Translations under genes and position numbers: made by a program
NCBI GenBank assembly: GCA_001789205.1
Contig: MFYT01000039.1
Span: forward strand, 14,233-78,232
Direction: 5' to 3'
Length of the DNA: 64,000 bases
Source: Candidatus Raymondbacteria bacterium RIFOXYA2_FULL_49_16
Lineage (GTDB): Bacteria; Fibrobacterota; OXYB2-FULL-49-7; XYB2-FULL-49-35
Notes under the pieces: model-generated
Told to the model about the DNA's origin: nothing
The model's input: the letters and a program-made list of their open reading frames with translations, nothing else
Database searches by the model: none
Shown here: positions 1-9,329 of the stretch, one piece after another
Layout: every line of letters starts with the position of its first letter
Numbering within the stretch: position 1 is the stretch's first letter

Positions 1-1
1 T

Positions 2-1270
2 GGAATTATGGGTTTCTCTGCAGGCGGACATCTTGCCTCAACCATAGCTACCCATTATAATGACAGCATTTATGCGGCAACAGATTCCATAGACCGGCTC
101 AGTGACCGCCCTTCGTTTCAATTGCTCATTTATCCGGTCATTTCTTTTTGGCCGCCGCTCGTACATACCGGTTCCATGACCAATTTGCTGGGCGGCAGTC
201 CTTCCGATTCCATGCGCAATTATCTCTCCAATGATATTCAGGTGAAACCTTCGACGCCGCCGGCCTTTTTGGCCCATGCGTTGGACGATGCGACCGTTCC
301 CATCGGCAATGGTCAGGCGTTTTATGATTCCTGTTTGTCCAAACATGTTCCCGCGGAATTCCATATATATCCCAAGGGCGGTCACGGCTTCTATCCGTAT
401 GATTCGACCATTTTACTGTGGGCAAAGGATGGTCTTGGCTGGTTAAGCAAACTCGACATCACCAATGAGACTGTTGATAGTGGCTCCAATATGGCCCTTG
501 GCAAACCGGTCACCGGTTCCAGCCTCTATGAAAGCAATGGCTGGGGAGCGGCCAAGTTAGTGGATGGCATACTCACTTCGATTCCAGGAAGCTATGGCTA
601 TACCAGCGCCTGTCATGCTACTCCGGATGCCGTAGAGTGGGTTGAAGTGGACTTGCGGCAAGATATGATTGTGAATCAGGTGAAGCTATATTCCCGCACC
701 GATAATTTAAATGCTGACGGTGAAAGCCCCAGCTTCCCTGTTGATTTTACCATTCAGGGCAGAAACCAGGCCGGTATTATAGAGACGCTTTTTACAGCAA
801 CCGGATATCCAAATCCCAGGAATATTGTGCAGGTCTTTGATTGTAACGCGGTTTCGATTCGTTATGTCCGCGTGCATGCCACACTGCTTGGAAACGCGCC
901 TATAGATAATACTTCGTGCCGCCGTCTGCAATTGGCTGAGATGGAGGTGTATAACAACAATCCCATGGGCATACAGAGAACCGTGCGTCCGGGACAGGCC
1001 CTGCATTTAGCGGTTTGTCCCAACCCCTTTAATCCGGTATCGCACATCAATTTTACGCTGCCAATCACCGGGTATGTCAACCTTTCTGTGTATGATATTT
1101 CAGGGCGATTGGTGAAAACATTGATATCCCGTGAAACCGGGGCCGGGCAGCACGCCGTTATCTGGGATGCCACAGACGCCAAAGGACGCAAGGTATCGTG
1201 CGGCGTGTACGTGTATCTGCTGAAAACCCAGAAAAAAACACTGCGGTATAAAAGTGTATTGATAGAATAA
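2..1270 (+). CDS. Secreted alpha/beta-hydrolase (esterase), 5' truncated, with discoidin domain and sorting tail
   Basis: The frame is open to the left window edge, so the N-terminus is missing and about 422 residues are visible. Counting from the ATG at position 8, GFSAGGH (residues 2-8) is the nucleophile elbow of a BD-FAE/acetyl-esterase-like hydrolase. The acid is in LDDATVP (about 92-98) and the histidine in KGGHGF (about 123-128), so all three catalytic residues are present. A module of about 150 residues beginning NMALGKPVTGSS resembles an F5/8 type C (discoidin, CBM32-like) domain. The last 80 or so residues carry PNPFNP and VYDISGRLVKTL, a type IX-like sorting domain. The likely role is extracellular deacylation of a polysaccharide, anchored by the discoidin module. 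The substrate is not readable. It leads a run of secreted genes on the same strand. Confidence 0.85.
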   Translation, partial: GIMGFSAGGHLASTIATHYNDSIYAATDSIDRLSDRPSFQLLIYPVISFWPPLVHTGSMTNLLGGSPSDSMRNYLSNDIQVKPSTPPAFLAHALDDATVPIGNGQAFYDSCLSKHVPAEFHIYPKGGHGFYPYDSTILLWAKDGLGWLSKLDITNETVDSGSNMALGKPVTGSSLYESNGWGAAKLVDGILTSIPGSYGYTSACHATPDAVEWVEVDLRQDMIVNQVKLYSRTDNLNADGESPSFPVDFTIQGRNQAGIIETLFTATGYPNPRNIVQVFDCNAVSIRYVRVHATLLGNAPIDNTSCRRLQLAEMEVYNNNPMGIQRTVRPGQALHLAVCPNPFNPVSHINFTLPITGYVNLSVYDISGRLVKTLISRETGAGQHAVIWDATDAKGRKVSCGVYVYLLKTQKKTLRYKSVLIE

Positions 1271-1300
1271 TTAGATTATTGTGGTGCTTATGGTTTAGTT

Positions 1301-3265
1301 ATGAAGCCTGTTTTAAAACAAATAGTATTTGTAGTTTTTTTTGTTATTAATTTAACCTTTGCCGGGAAGATAATTACGCATAATATACCATCAGAATTTA
1401 CAAATCCTCCGCGTGAATTTACTGTCATGCCTTTCTGGTTCTGGAACGATACTTTAAAAGAAGAAGAGATCGTTCGTCAGATAGCTGATTTTGAGAACCA
1501 TGGCGTCTATGGTTTTGTGATCCATCCTCGTATAGGATTACCTGAAAACATGGAATGGCTTTCGCCAGAAATGATACACGCAATGAATGTTGCTGTTCAA
1601 GAGGCCTCAAAAAGGAAAATGTATGTGGTTTTGTACGATGAGGGAATGTACCCTTCGGGATCTTCCAGCGGACAAGTGGTGGCACGTAATTCGTGTCATG
1701 CGGCACGCGGCCTTGCAAAAATTGATATTATGCCTGGCGACAAGCTTCAGCTTTCTGCAGGAACAAAATTAGTCACGACAATTGCGCGTCCGGGTGGAAA
1801 GCGTGTCGCGATTATTGAGAAACCATCAGGCGGTGTGATCCGGGGGCTTCATTATATCGGTAAAAAAGACAACCGGATTGAAGAAGAATCACCTCCCGCC
1901 GGTGATATATTGAATCCCGATGCAGTTACCAGTTTTATAGAACTGGTTTACGATCGTTTTGCAAAAGAGTTTGGCACATATTTCGGGACAACTATCCTGG
2001 GAATTTTTACAGACGAACCTTCGCCTCTCGGACGCGTAAGTGAAAAAGGATTGTTTCCCGGGAACGCCGCTCTCCTTGAACAAATCAATAGGATACTGGG
2101 ATACGATATCAAACCCTATCTGGGGGATTTGTGGTATAGCGACCTTCCCGGGTCAGATATACATCGCGTTGATTATAACAGGGCGATCAATATCTGCCTC
2201 GAAGAAAACTATTACAGAAGGCTAGGGGATTGGTGCAAAGATCATCAAATTTCTCTTATGGGTCATCCCGCCGAATCTATGGATATTGGTGCGCAAAGAT
2301 ATTTCCAGGTCCCTGGGCAGGATCTTGTATGGCGTTATGTGGAGCCCGGGGCTAAAGCTCTTGAAGGACCGCATTCTACTATGGCTAAAGGCGCCTCAAG
2401 TGCAATGGTTCATCAAGGGCTTCGCCGCAATTCGAATGAGCTTTATGGCGCTTACGGACACAATCTCACCTACGATGAGATGCAATGGCTTGCTAATTGG
2501 TGTTTTGTCCGCGGACAGAATTTCTTGTTTCCCCATGCTTTTTACTATTCTATCCGCGGCCCCAGGTTTGATGAACGCCCTCCAGATGTCGGACCAAATT
2601 CCTCCTGGTGGGACACCTACAAGCCATTCGCGGATGCCTGCCGCAGACTCAGCTGGCTAAATACCGATTCGAAACAGGTTTGTTCTCTGGCGATTTTATG
2701 TGAGGCAACTTGGCTGCCGGATACATATGCAAAAATCTGTTATCAAAACCAATGCGATTTTAACTATCTGGAAATACGTTATCTGCAGGAAGGTGCGAAA
2801 GTTGATGCCGGGGGAATACATATCTCCGGAATGCATTATAAAGCGTTAATGATCGACGGTCTTTCCTTTTTGCCTGATAACGTAATGCCATCTTTGAACA
2901 TGTTGGCAGCAAACGGACGACTGTTAATTGGAAAAAACACACCCTATTCCGCAATGTTTGAAGGGGCGCGTATTATTCAAACCCCCGAGGAGACAAAAAA
3001 TGCGATTATTAAGGTGTTTCAGCCTGACATTAGTATTGATCCTATGACTGCGGATGTCAGATACAGGCATGTTGTAAAGAATGGCGACCATTATTATATC
3101 CTGTTTAATGAGGGGGCTGGTGTGGTGACCGCAAAACTTCAATTTTCTGTGACTGGAAAAAGCCAATGGCTGAATCCTTTTACCGCTGAAGTTGTTGTTG
3201 GGAACGAAGATGAAAAAGTGCAGTTTAAACCCCACGAGTTAAAAATACTTCGGATAAGCCAATGA
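1301..3265 (+). CDS. Secreted GH106-like glycoside hydrolase (alpha-L-rhamnosidase-like)
   Basis: 654 residues with a signal peptide (hydrophobic residues 6-20, then AGK). The N-terminal barrel shows the block typical of GH106 and related proteins: MPFWFWN (43-49), a helix, then HGVYGFVIHPR (67-77), YDEGMYPSGSSSG (112-124) and FTDEP (236-240), where the acidic residues are likely catalytic. A later block, NWCFVRGQNFLFPHAFYYS, is also typical of the family. The family removes rhamnose from plant or microbial polysaccharides, but GH106-like paralogues vary in specificity, so the substrate is inferred. The protein is shorter than classical GH106 enzymes of about 1000 residues. Unlike its neighbours it has no PNPFNP tail, so it may be periplasmic. 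It starts 30 nt after the preceding gene and lacks a clear ribosome binding site. Confidence 0.75.
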   Translation: MKPVLKQIVFVVFFVINLTFAGKIITHNIPSEFTNPPREFTVMPFWFWNDTLKEEEIVRQIADFENHGVYGFVIHPRIGLPENMEWLSPEMIHAMNVAVQEASKRKMYVVLYDEGMYPSGSSSGQVVARNSCHAARGLAKIDIMPGDKLQLSAGTKLVTTIARPGGKRVAIIEKPSGGVIRGLHYIGKKDNRIEEESPPAGDILNPDAVTSFIELVYDRFAKEFGTYFGTTILGIFTDEPSPLGRVSEKGLFPGNAALLEQINRILGYDIKPYLGDLWYSDLPGSDIHRVDYNRAINICLEENYYRRLGDWCKDHQISLMGHPAESMDIGAQRYFQVPGQDLVWRYVEPGAKALEGPHSTMAKGASSAMVHQGLRRNSNELYGAYGHNLTYDEMQWLANWCFVRGQNFLFPHAFYYSIRGPRFDERPPDVGPNSSWWDTYKPFADACRRLSWLNTDSKQVCSLAILCEATWLPDTYAKICYQNQCDFNYLEIRYLQEGAKVDAGGIHISGMHYKALMIDGLSFLPDNVMPSLNMLAANGRLLIGKNTPYSAMFEGARIIQTPEETKNAIIKVFQPDISIDPMTADVRYRHVVKNGDHYYILFNEGAGVVTAKLQFSVTGKSQWLNPFTAEVVVGNEDEKVQFKPHELKILRISQ

Positions 3266-3514
3266 CCCTGTACCATAATAAATATGAACCTGCCTATAAG
3301 CGATTAAATAAAGTACTAAGACACACCTACAGCCCCGAGAGTTTTAACCAATCGCATTCGGAATTACCAACAATCGTCCGGCTTAAATTGGAGTTATATT
3401 ATTCTATAACCAAGGAGAAGAACGAATGAGAACATTCCGGCAACCAGCTGGCCTCACTGCATGATCAATTGGTCACGTGAGAGGGGAATATAAGGAAATA
3501 AAGTGGGGGATCCA

Positions 3515-5206
3515 ATGAAGAACATGATGTGCTTTTTCCTGTTCATCTGTGTGGCGTTCTGTATGTATGGCGCCGCGCAGACAATTACGCCATCCTCGTG
3601 GGTTCCATCGAACCTTGGCGCAAAGCTTTCGCAAAATCCTGTCACAGGGACAGACGCCCAAATACGGGCGCTTATCGACGCCTATCAGAAGGGCATAGAT
3701 ACGCTCGATCAGGGACTCGACATTGTGCAGCGCTGCCTGCCCTCGCTCAAGGAGAATGTTTTCATTCTTTACCGGGAATACAACCAAAACCATACGCGCG
3801 CCAATTACGAAAGCCCTGACTTCACCGTTACCGAGTGCCTCAATTACCTCCAGAGCGACATGGATTTCTATCTCTCCCGTCTTTGTAATGGAGTAAATCC
3901 GGATATCGCCGCGAAGGGCTCCTATATGCCCAAGGCGTACTGGCTTCCCGAGTGGGAAATAATGGGGCGTTACGATGCCATAATACCCAATACATACGAT
4001 GCGAGGGCATCGTGGCCTCTGATTCTATCCACCCAGGACGACCCTGGCATGGCATTGAAGCCCACGCCATATATCCTGGCCCGTTGCATCAAAAAGGGTT
4101 ACCAGAATAACGACACCAAGGAACAGGCGAAAAACAAGGCGGTCCTGCTCGATATGGCGTATGATTTCAACATAAATCCTTTGCGCCTTTTTGCCACGGG
4201 GTTTTCAAAGGGCGGACATCAGTCTCTCAAGCTGGGCATCAGGTATCCTGATTGGTATGCAGGCATCATTGCCGTGCATCACGACCTTATCATGGAAAGT
4301 TTTCCAGTCCAATGGGAAGCGCTCATGGATCTAATAAATGCACCTACGCTCCTTGTGCACAGCACCATGGACGGTTATTTTCAGGACACGACGGTCAAGT
4401 ATATGCTGCAAAACGGCTGTCCAGTGCACTTTATCAATGATGGGCACGGGCATGATGCTGACTGGCTTTTCAGGCAAAACGTGGATACGCTTGTCGCTTT
4501 CTGCGATGGGGTAACCTTGGATCCCTACCCGAAAAAGGTACGGCATACTGTCGAGCACAAGCGGTATTCGCGCGCCTACTGGACCAACATGCGCGCCATA
4601 ATGGACGAAAACCTGATAAACGCGCAGTACGAGATCGAGGTTACCGGCGACAATATCATTGAAATAAGGCTCCTCAAGAACGCCGCCAAGATCCAGGGCT
4701 TTGACTTCTATTTGAACGACCAGATTGTTGACATGGGCCGGCCGGTCAAAATCATCTATAACACGGATACTGTTTTCAATGGCATGCCTACATTCCGCAC
4801 ATCAGTGACGCTTCTGACAGGACCAACAACGGTGCATGCGAACATAGTCTCGCTTCTCTGGCAGCAGATCGACAATATCCGGATAGCTACGTTCGGCGCA
4901 TCCACGCAGGTACAGGAGACAGCATCGGCATGGCCACACAAAGAGCAGGCCTTATTTGTATCACCCAATCCATTCAATCCCACGACAAAAATCACCTTTG
5001 ATTATCAGAAGGGATTGGGCAGCGCTGCGTCAATCGTGATATTTGATTTACAAGGCAGAATCGTCGCCAATCTGACGCCTTCTTCCGGTTCCTGTTTGAA
5101 AGAGGGCGTTGTCTGGAACGCCGCGCATTCGCCAAGCGGCGTGTATTTTGTCCAGGCAAAAGCGGGCGGTGTAAGACTGATAAAACGTGTCACGTTAATG
5201 AAATAA
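3515..5206 (+). CDS. Secreted alpha/beta-hydrolase with sorting tail
   Basis: 563 residues. I chose the ATG at 3515 because GGGGGA lies 5 nt upstream; a GTG at 3503 is also in frame. A signal peptide follows (MKNMMCFFLFICVAFCMYGAAQ). The hydrolase core has GFSKGGH as nucleophile elbow, an acid in STMDGYF and a histidine in NDGHGHD, the usual order and spacing of a serine hydrolase of the dienelactone-hydrolase/PHB-depolymerase type. The C-terminus has SPNPFNPTTK and IFDLQGRIVANL, a type IX-like sorting domain. Likely an extracellular esterase acting on acylated polysaccharide. It is followed after 17 nt by another hydrolase and is probably co-transcribed with it. Confidence 0.8.
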   Translation: MKNMMCFFLFICVAFCMYGAAQTITPSSWVPSNLGAKLSQNPVTGTDAQIRALIDAYQKGIDTLDQGLDIVQRCLPSLKENVFILYREYNQNHTRANYESPDFTVTECLNYLQSDMDFYLSRLCNGVNPDIAAKGSYMPKAYWLPEWEIMGRYDAIIPNTYDARASWPLILSTQDDPGMALKPTPYILARCIKKGYQNNDTKEQAKNKAVLLDMAYDFNINPLRLFATGFSKGGHQSLKLGIRYPDWYAGIIAVHHDLIMESFPVQWEALMDLINAPTLLVHSTMDGYFQDTTVKYMLQNGCPVHFINDGHGHDADWLFRQNVDTLVAFCDGVTLDPYPKKVRHTVEHKRYSRAYWTNMRAIMDENLINAQYEIEVTGDNIIEIRLLKNAAKIQGFDFYLNDQIVDMGRPVKIIYNTDTVFNGMPTFRTSVTLLTGPTTVHANIVSLLWQQIDNIRIATFGASTQVQETASAWPHKEQALFVSPNPFNPTTKITFDYQKGLGSAASIVIFDLQGRIVANLTPSSGSCLKEGVVWNAAHSPSGVYFVQAKAGGVRLIKRVTLMK

Positions 5207-5223
5207 CATGCGAAGGAGGAACG

Positions 5224-7356
5224 ATGCGTCTTTTTATTGTCTGCGCGCTGTTCTGTTTTGGATTCCAGGTTCTCAATGCCGCACAACCCACAAACCTTTC
5301 CGCCTTTTTCCGTTCGGGCCAAACTTTCATCACCTGGTGTGAGGATGTTGGTCAAACCGGCGAAACATACCGGGTATACCGGCATACCAGCGCCATTACC
5401 TCCGGCAATCTTGCTTTGGCAACACTTATTGCTGAAGTAAAAGAAAATTCCAGTTATTTCCGCGAGATGCACAACTGCGACAGCTCGCTTACCCAACCGG
5501 CCGATACTTCATATATTGATCGTTTCATCATCCAGCCAGTGACCAGCGGCAAGGGTACGCAATTAAGCGATACCACCGGTATCTTTGTCTATACCATTAA
5601 GGCCATCGGCCAGGCCCAAAGCTATTATGCGGTCACAACCGTTTCGTCTGGTGATGTTGAAGAGACCGCGATCAATCCGGAAAACAGCGCAGGGGCGGTC
5701 ACTGAGCAGGAGCAATATTCTGACGCAGTGAAGTACTATGTTGATGCGAATAGGGATTATTACATCATTTGGCTCGATCACAGAATCTACAATTCATACA
5801 CAGGCAACGCCTTTCCTTTTGCCATTACCCGCAGCGCATTCTCTCCGGGTGGAAACATGCCGAGAATCCATCTGGACGGTATTAGTACACATTTTCCAGC
5901 CGCCGACTACACCAATTACGGCAACATGGACTATGGCAGCAACGGCACGCCCACCTGGTACTTCGGCCACCACATGTCGCTGGCGTACGATGGCGGCTGC
6001 CAGGCCACAAGCGGCCAGGTCATGCAGGACACAATCGCTAATTATGTGCAGTACAAACACATGCAGGCGGTTCTTTGGGCGCGCAGGCACTATAATATAA
6101 CCCAGCCGAAATTTCATATCGACGGCAATTCCATGGGCGCTTCGGGCGCATGGGGATTTCTTATCGCCTTTCCCTCGTTTGTCACCAGCATCTGGTCTAA
6201 CGAAGGCCTTACACAATACCGTTGCCCCGGCATCAGTGGCAGCGGCGATACCATGTGGGCAAGTTCTATATACGGCAATTATGGCCATTACAACATGGCA
6301 AACCCGGTCAAATTCCTGGCGTTCAACGATCCCCAGTATCCTGGTCTCGACTGGGTTACGCAGTTCACGGGTATGAACGTGTACGATGTGCGGGACGTTG
6401 CCAAATTCATGGAAATGAACAAGGGAAAAAGCTTCGGCGTATTCAGCGGCGGCCACTGTTTTTCCGACGGATCCATTCCCTTTGACTATAACGGCGCTCC
6501 TTTTGAAACCTACATAAAAGACTCCCGGCAATGCATAGGTTATGCTGTGCGTCCCGGCGGCCACAACTGGGGCAACGTCGTGTATGGAAGTGCCATGTCG
6601 GGCAATATGCGTTGGGACGAAAGCAGGCCGGGTTTTTCAAATGTGCCAGCCATTGTTGGGTGCAAATTCAACGATCCTGATCCGCAATACGCGGACCCAG
6701 ATAGCCGCACTTACATGTGCTTCACAGAATGGGGCGCCAAGGATCATACCATCCTGGGAAACCGGAAAATTGCTGAAACTGCGACCAGTTGGAGCATCCC
6801 CATCAGGAACATGGGCAGGTGCGCCTGCAACAGCGTCACCTTCAATGTGGACATTACCCCGCGCAATCTCCAAATGCTCGACATGTGCGAAGGAGACACC
6901 TTTACGTATGCAGTGAGCGATACCCATGGCACGGTCGAGGCCTCAGGGACCATTGTGACCGACAGTCTTCAGCTTCTGCTTATTCCTCAGGTGCCCATCC
7001 GGCTGACCGGCGCCATAGCTTCGGTTACGCTGAAAAACAGGGGCGCAAATTATCCATGTTCCGACATGGATCCGCCCATGCATGCGGCCCTGAGCGCGCC
7101 TCTTCAGCAGCCTGAAGCTGCGATTATTGCCATGCCCAATCCGTTCAATCCGGCCATTACGATTTCTATAGGGGCGTCAAATGCAATACCCTTGCAAACC
7201 AGTATTTTTACGATCAATGGCCGGTTGGTCGCCAATTTGAAACTGTTCAATGGTACAGCAACATGGAACGCAGCAGGCATGCCGAGTGGAGTGTATATTG
7301 TCAAAGCCATGGCTGGCAACAAACGCCTGATCAGAAAGATTGTACTGACTCGTTAA
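5224..7356 (+). CDS. Secreted alpha/beta-hydrolase-like protein with sorting tail
   Basis: 710 residues. AAGGAGG precedes the ATG by 5 nt. The signal peptide is MRLFIVCALFCFGFQVLNA. Residues about 20-130 look like a fibronectin-type III-like module (THE motif FFRSGQTFITW is near its start). The central region carries IDGNSMGASGAWGF, a nucleophile elbow (GNSMG) in a hydrolase fold. Conserved-looking histidines occur in SGGHCFSDG and PGGHNWG, but I cannot assign which is catalytic. The tail contains MPNPFNPAI and IFTINGRLVANLKLF, a type IX-like sorting domain. It differs in sequence from the hydrolase just upstream, so this is not a recent duplication. It probably removes ester groups from polysaccharide outside the cell. 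Confidence 0.7.
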   Translation: MRLFIVCALFCFGFQVLNAAQPTNLSAFFRSGQTFITWCEDVGQTGETYRVYRHTSAITSGNLALATLIAEVKENSSYFREMHNCDSSLTQPADTSYIDRFIIQPVTSGKGTQLSDTTGIFVYTIKAIGQAQSYYAVTTVSSGDVEETAINPENSAGAVTEQEQYSDAVKYYVDANRDYYIIWLDHRIYNSYTGNAFPFAITRSAFSPGGNMPRIHLDGISTHFPAADYTNYGNMDYGSNGTPTWYFGHHMSLAYDGGCQATSGQVMQDTIANYVQYKHMQAVLWARRHYNITQPKFHIDGNSMGASGAWGFLIAFPSFVTSIWSNEGLTQYRCPGISGSGDTMWASSIYGNYGHYNMANPVKFLAFNDPQYPGLDWVTQFTGMNVYDVRDVAKFMEMNKGKSFGVFSGGHCFSDGSIPFDYNGAPFETYIKDSRQCIGYAVRPGGHNWGNVVYGSAMSGNMRWDESRPGFSNVPAIVGCKFNDPDPQYADPDSRTYMCFTEWGAKDHTILGNRKIAETATSWSIPIRNMGRCACNSVTFNVDITPRNLQMLDMCEGDTFTYAVSDTHGTVEASGTIVTDSLQLLLIPQVPIRLTGAIASVTLKNRGANYPCSDMDPPMHAALSAPLQQPEAAIIAMPNPFNPAITISIGASNAIPLQTSIFTINGRLVANLKLFNGTATWNAAGMPSGVYIVKAMAGNKRLIRKIVLTR

Positions 7357-7379
7357 TTTGAAAGGGGTGTTCTTGTTCT

Positions 7380-9299
7380 ATGAGAAAAACAATCTGTCTT
7401 TCGATGGTCATCTACTCCTGCATGTTTCTGCTATTGACCGGCGGGCCTGCGCGAGCCGCCGTTTTTAACGCACAATTTGTCAGGTGCGTCATTCCCGAAA
7501 CGCTGACTACGGACGAGATATTTCCTGCGGTAATTTGCATGAGAAATACCGGCGATACTGCCTGGCCAATAGCGGATATCCTGATGTATTCCCGGTATCC
7601 GGACACTAATTATACATGGGGCGCTTATTTTATTCTCCAGCATGACGCAAAGTTTGTTGCGCCGGGCGACACCTTTAATTTCACCTCCAATTTAAGGGCG
7701 CCATCTACACCGGGAAAACGGGCATTTGCCTGGCAGTGCTATTATTATAAGACAAAACAGTTCTTTGGAGAAACAGTACCTGCGGAGAGCATATACGTAC
7801 AACAGCGGCTTGAAACGCCCCCTCCGCCGCCACCACGCAAGGACTCGCTTCTCGATTCCTCGGATTTCGAATATGCCGGTTCTTTCAAAGTTCCGGTTGT
7901 GGTTGGTTGGGACGAGCATATTTACGCTAAAAGCGGACTTTCGCTGCGCATTATGCCGGACAGCACCAGGCATCTCTTCCTGACTGCCGGGGTGCCCCGC
8001 AGGTACGACAACTATTTTAGTTATAAACTCTATGAAGTGGCGTTGCCGCAACTCGTAAAAATAGCGGGCAATAATTTTTCCGCGCTCGATACCGCGCCTC
8101 TTGTCAAAAATTGGGGTGTTCTTGGCTGGCCCACTCCAGCGGGTGATAGAAGCGACCTGCCTGGCAATGGTGGCTTCTGGTGGGACAACAGCACAAATAT
8201 CCTTTACTGGAGCATATGGCATATTTATTATATGGGCAGTGGATTCCCCATGCTTTCCGCCTCCAGACTTGAAAACGACACTATTATCAATCTGAAGTAC
8301 TGGTATTTGCCCATACCCAGGCTAAAGGCCTGGAAAGGGTATTGGGGAGGGGTCACGAACCTTCCAAGAACATTTGCCAATGCCTATGCTGGCGGCAGAG
8401 ACTTGGCATTGGGTTTTGGGGGATATTATAGTATCTGCCAGCCGGCCAGTTGCGGGCCTGCGATTGCGGCCATACACACGCCGGATATATTGCAAGACAC
8501 CCTAAACGATCTGCTCGAAGTACTCAGGTATGTTTATCCTGAAGCTGCTGACAGGAACGGTAATTATTTTGCCGCAAATGAAAACATCTGGGGATATCAA
8601 CCCCCGAATCCCTGGACGGGGAAATTCGCTTACAATAGTTCATGCATGACAGGAGTATTTGTCGATCTTCCTGATAAAAAAGGGTATATTACATTTGTGA
8701 AGCATAATATTGGCAGGATCGGATACGACTGGGGCGGCAGTGTTCTTGATGGCCACAAAGAGAACAACTGGTATTTCTATGATTTCAAGGATTTGGGAGA
8801 GGCTGCGCTGGGCAATCGGGCAATGGGAAGCGTGCAACCATCATCATATGTCAAAATCGATTATCCAGCGGTCAGCAGTGCCACAACGGTGTCCGGCGCC
8901 TGTTTTGATCCGCAGACCAGGATTATGTATTTATATCTTACCTTTGCTCTTGGCAGCGAGCCGGTTGTCCATGCCTACCATGTAAAACAATCGGCCGATG
9001 CTCGGACAGAAATCATGCCACCGGAAAAGGCGGGGCCAGTGTTCGTCACGCAACCGAACCCCTTTAATCCGGTTACGAAGATAGTTCTCAATTCACCATT
9101 GAAGCTCAATGGTTTGGAAAAGGCTGAAATAATGATTTTTAATGTTCGTGGAAAATTGGTGCAAAGACTGCTGGCCACCAACCAGCAATTGTCCGCTGGT
9201 TTGGCCTGGGACGCTTCCAACCAACCCAGCGGGATTTATATGCTCCAGGTAAAGATCGGCGGTCATCTCTTAATGGGACGCGTCAGTTTAATTAAATAA
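7380..9299 (+). CDS. Secreted protein with NBR1-type Ig-like domain and sorting tail
   Basis: 639 residues with signal peptide (MRKTICLSMVIYSCMFLLLTGG). Residues about 27-135 match the NBR1 Ig-like fold: a Trp-containing strand (DTAWPIADI), VAPGDTFNFTSNLRAPSTPG and a WQCYYYKTKQFFGE strand. A proline-rich linker (ETPPPPPPRKDS) joins this to about 400 residues of unrecognised sequence rich in Trp and Tyr, possibly a beta-propeller. The tail has QPNPFNPVTK and IFNVRGKLVQRLL. No catalytic motif is apparent; a binding or accessory role next to the hydrolases is inferred from position only. Confidence 0.6.
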   Translation: MRKTICLSMVIYSCMFLLLTGGPARAAVFNAQFVRCVIPETLTTDEIFPAVICMRNTGDTAWPIADILMYSRYPDTNYTWGAYFILQHDAKFVAPGDTFNFTSNLRAPSTPGKRAFAWQCYYYKTKQFFGETVPAESIYVQQRLETPPPPPPRKDSLLDSSDFEYAGSFKVPVVVGWDEHIYAKSGLSLRIMPDSTRHLFLTAGVPRRYDNYFSYKLYEVALPQLVKIAGNNFSALDTAPLVKNWGVLGWPTPAGDRSDLPGNGGFWWDNSTNILYWSIWHIYYMGSGFPMLSASRLENDTIINLKYWYLPIPRLKAWKGYWGGVTNLPRTFANAYAGGRDLALGFGGYYSICQPASCGPAIAAIHTPDILQDTLNDLLEVLRYVYPEAADRNGNYFAANENIWGYQPPNPWTGKFAYNSSCMTGVFVDLPDKKGYITFVKHNIGRIGYDWGGSVLDGHKENNWYFYDFKDLGEAALGNRAMGSVQPSSYVKIDYPAVSSATTVSGACFDPQTRIMYLYLTFALGSEPVVHAYHVKQSADARTEIMPPEKAGPVFVTQPNPFNPVTKIVLNSPLKLNGLEKAEIMIFNVRGKLVQRLLATNQQLSAGLAWDASNQPSGIYMLQVKIGGHLLMGRVSLIK

Positions 9300-9329
9300 G
9301 CGGTTTTTCGCGAAAAAAAGAGGGCTTCA

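Noticed and set aside
3426-3464. A 12-codon frame (MRTFRQPAGLTA) with AAGGAG upstream, before the hydrolase gene
   Set aside because: No conserved feature and no sign of attenuation; too short to call as a gene.
5794-6564. 256-codon minus-strand frame inside a secreted hydrolase gene
   Set aside because: Antisense to a well-supported coding region with signal peptide and sorting tail.
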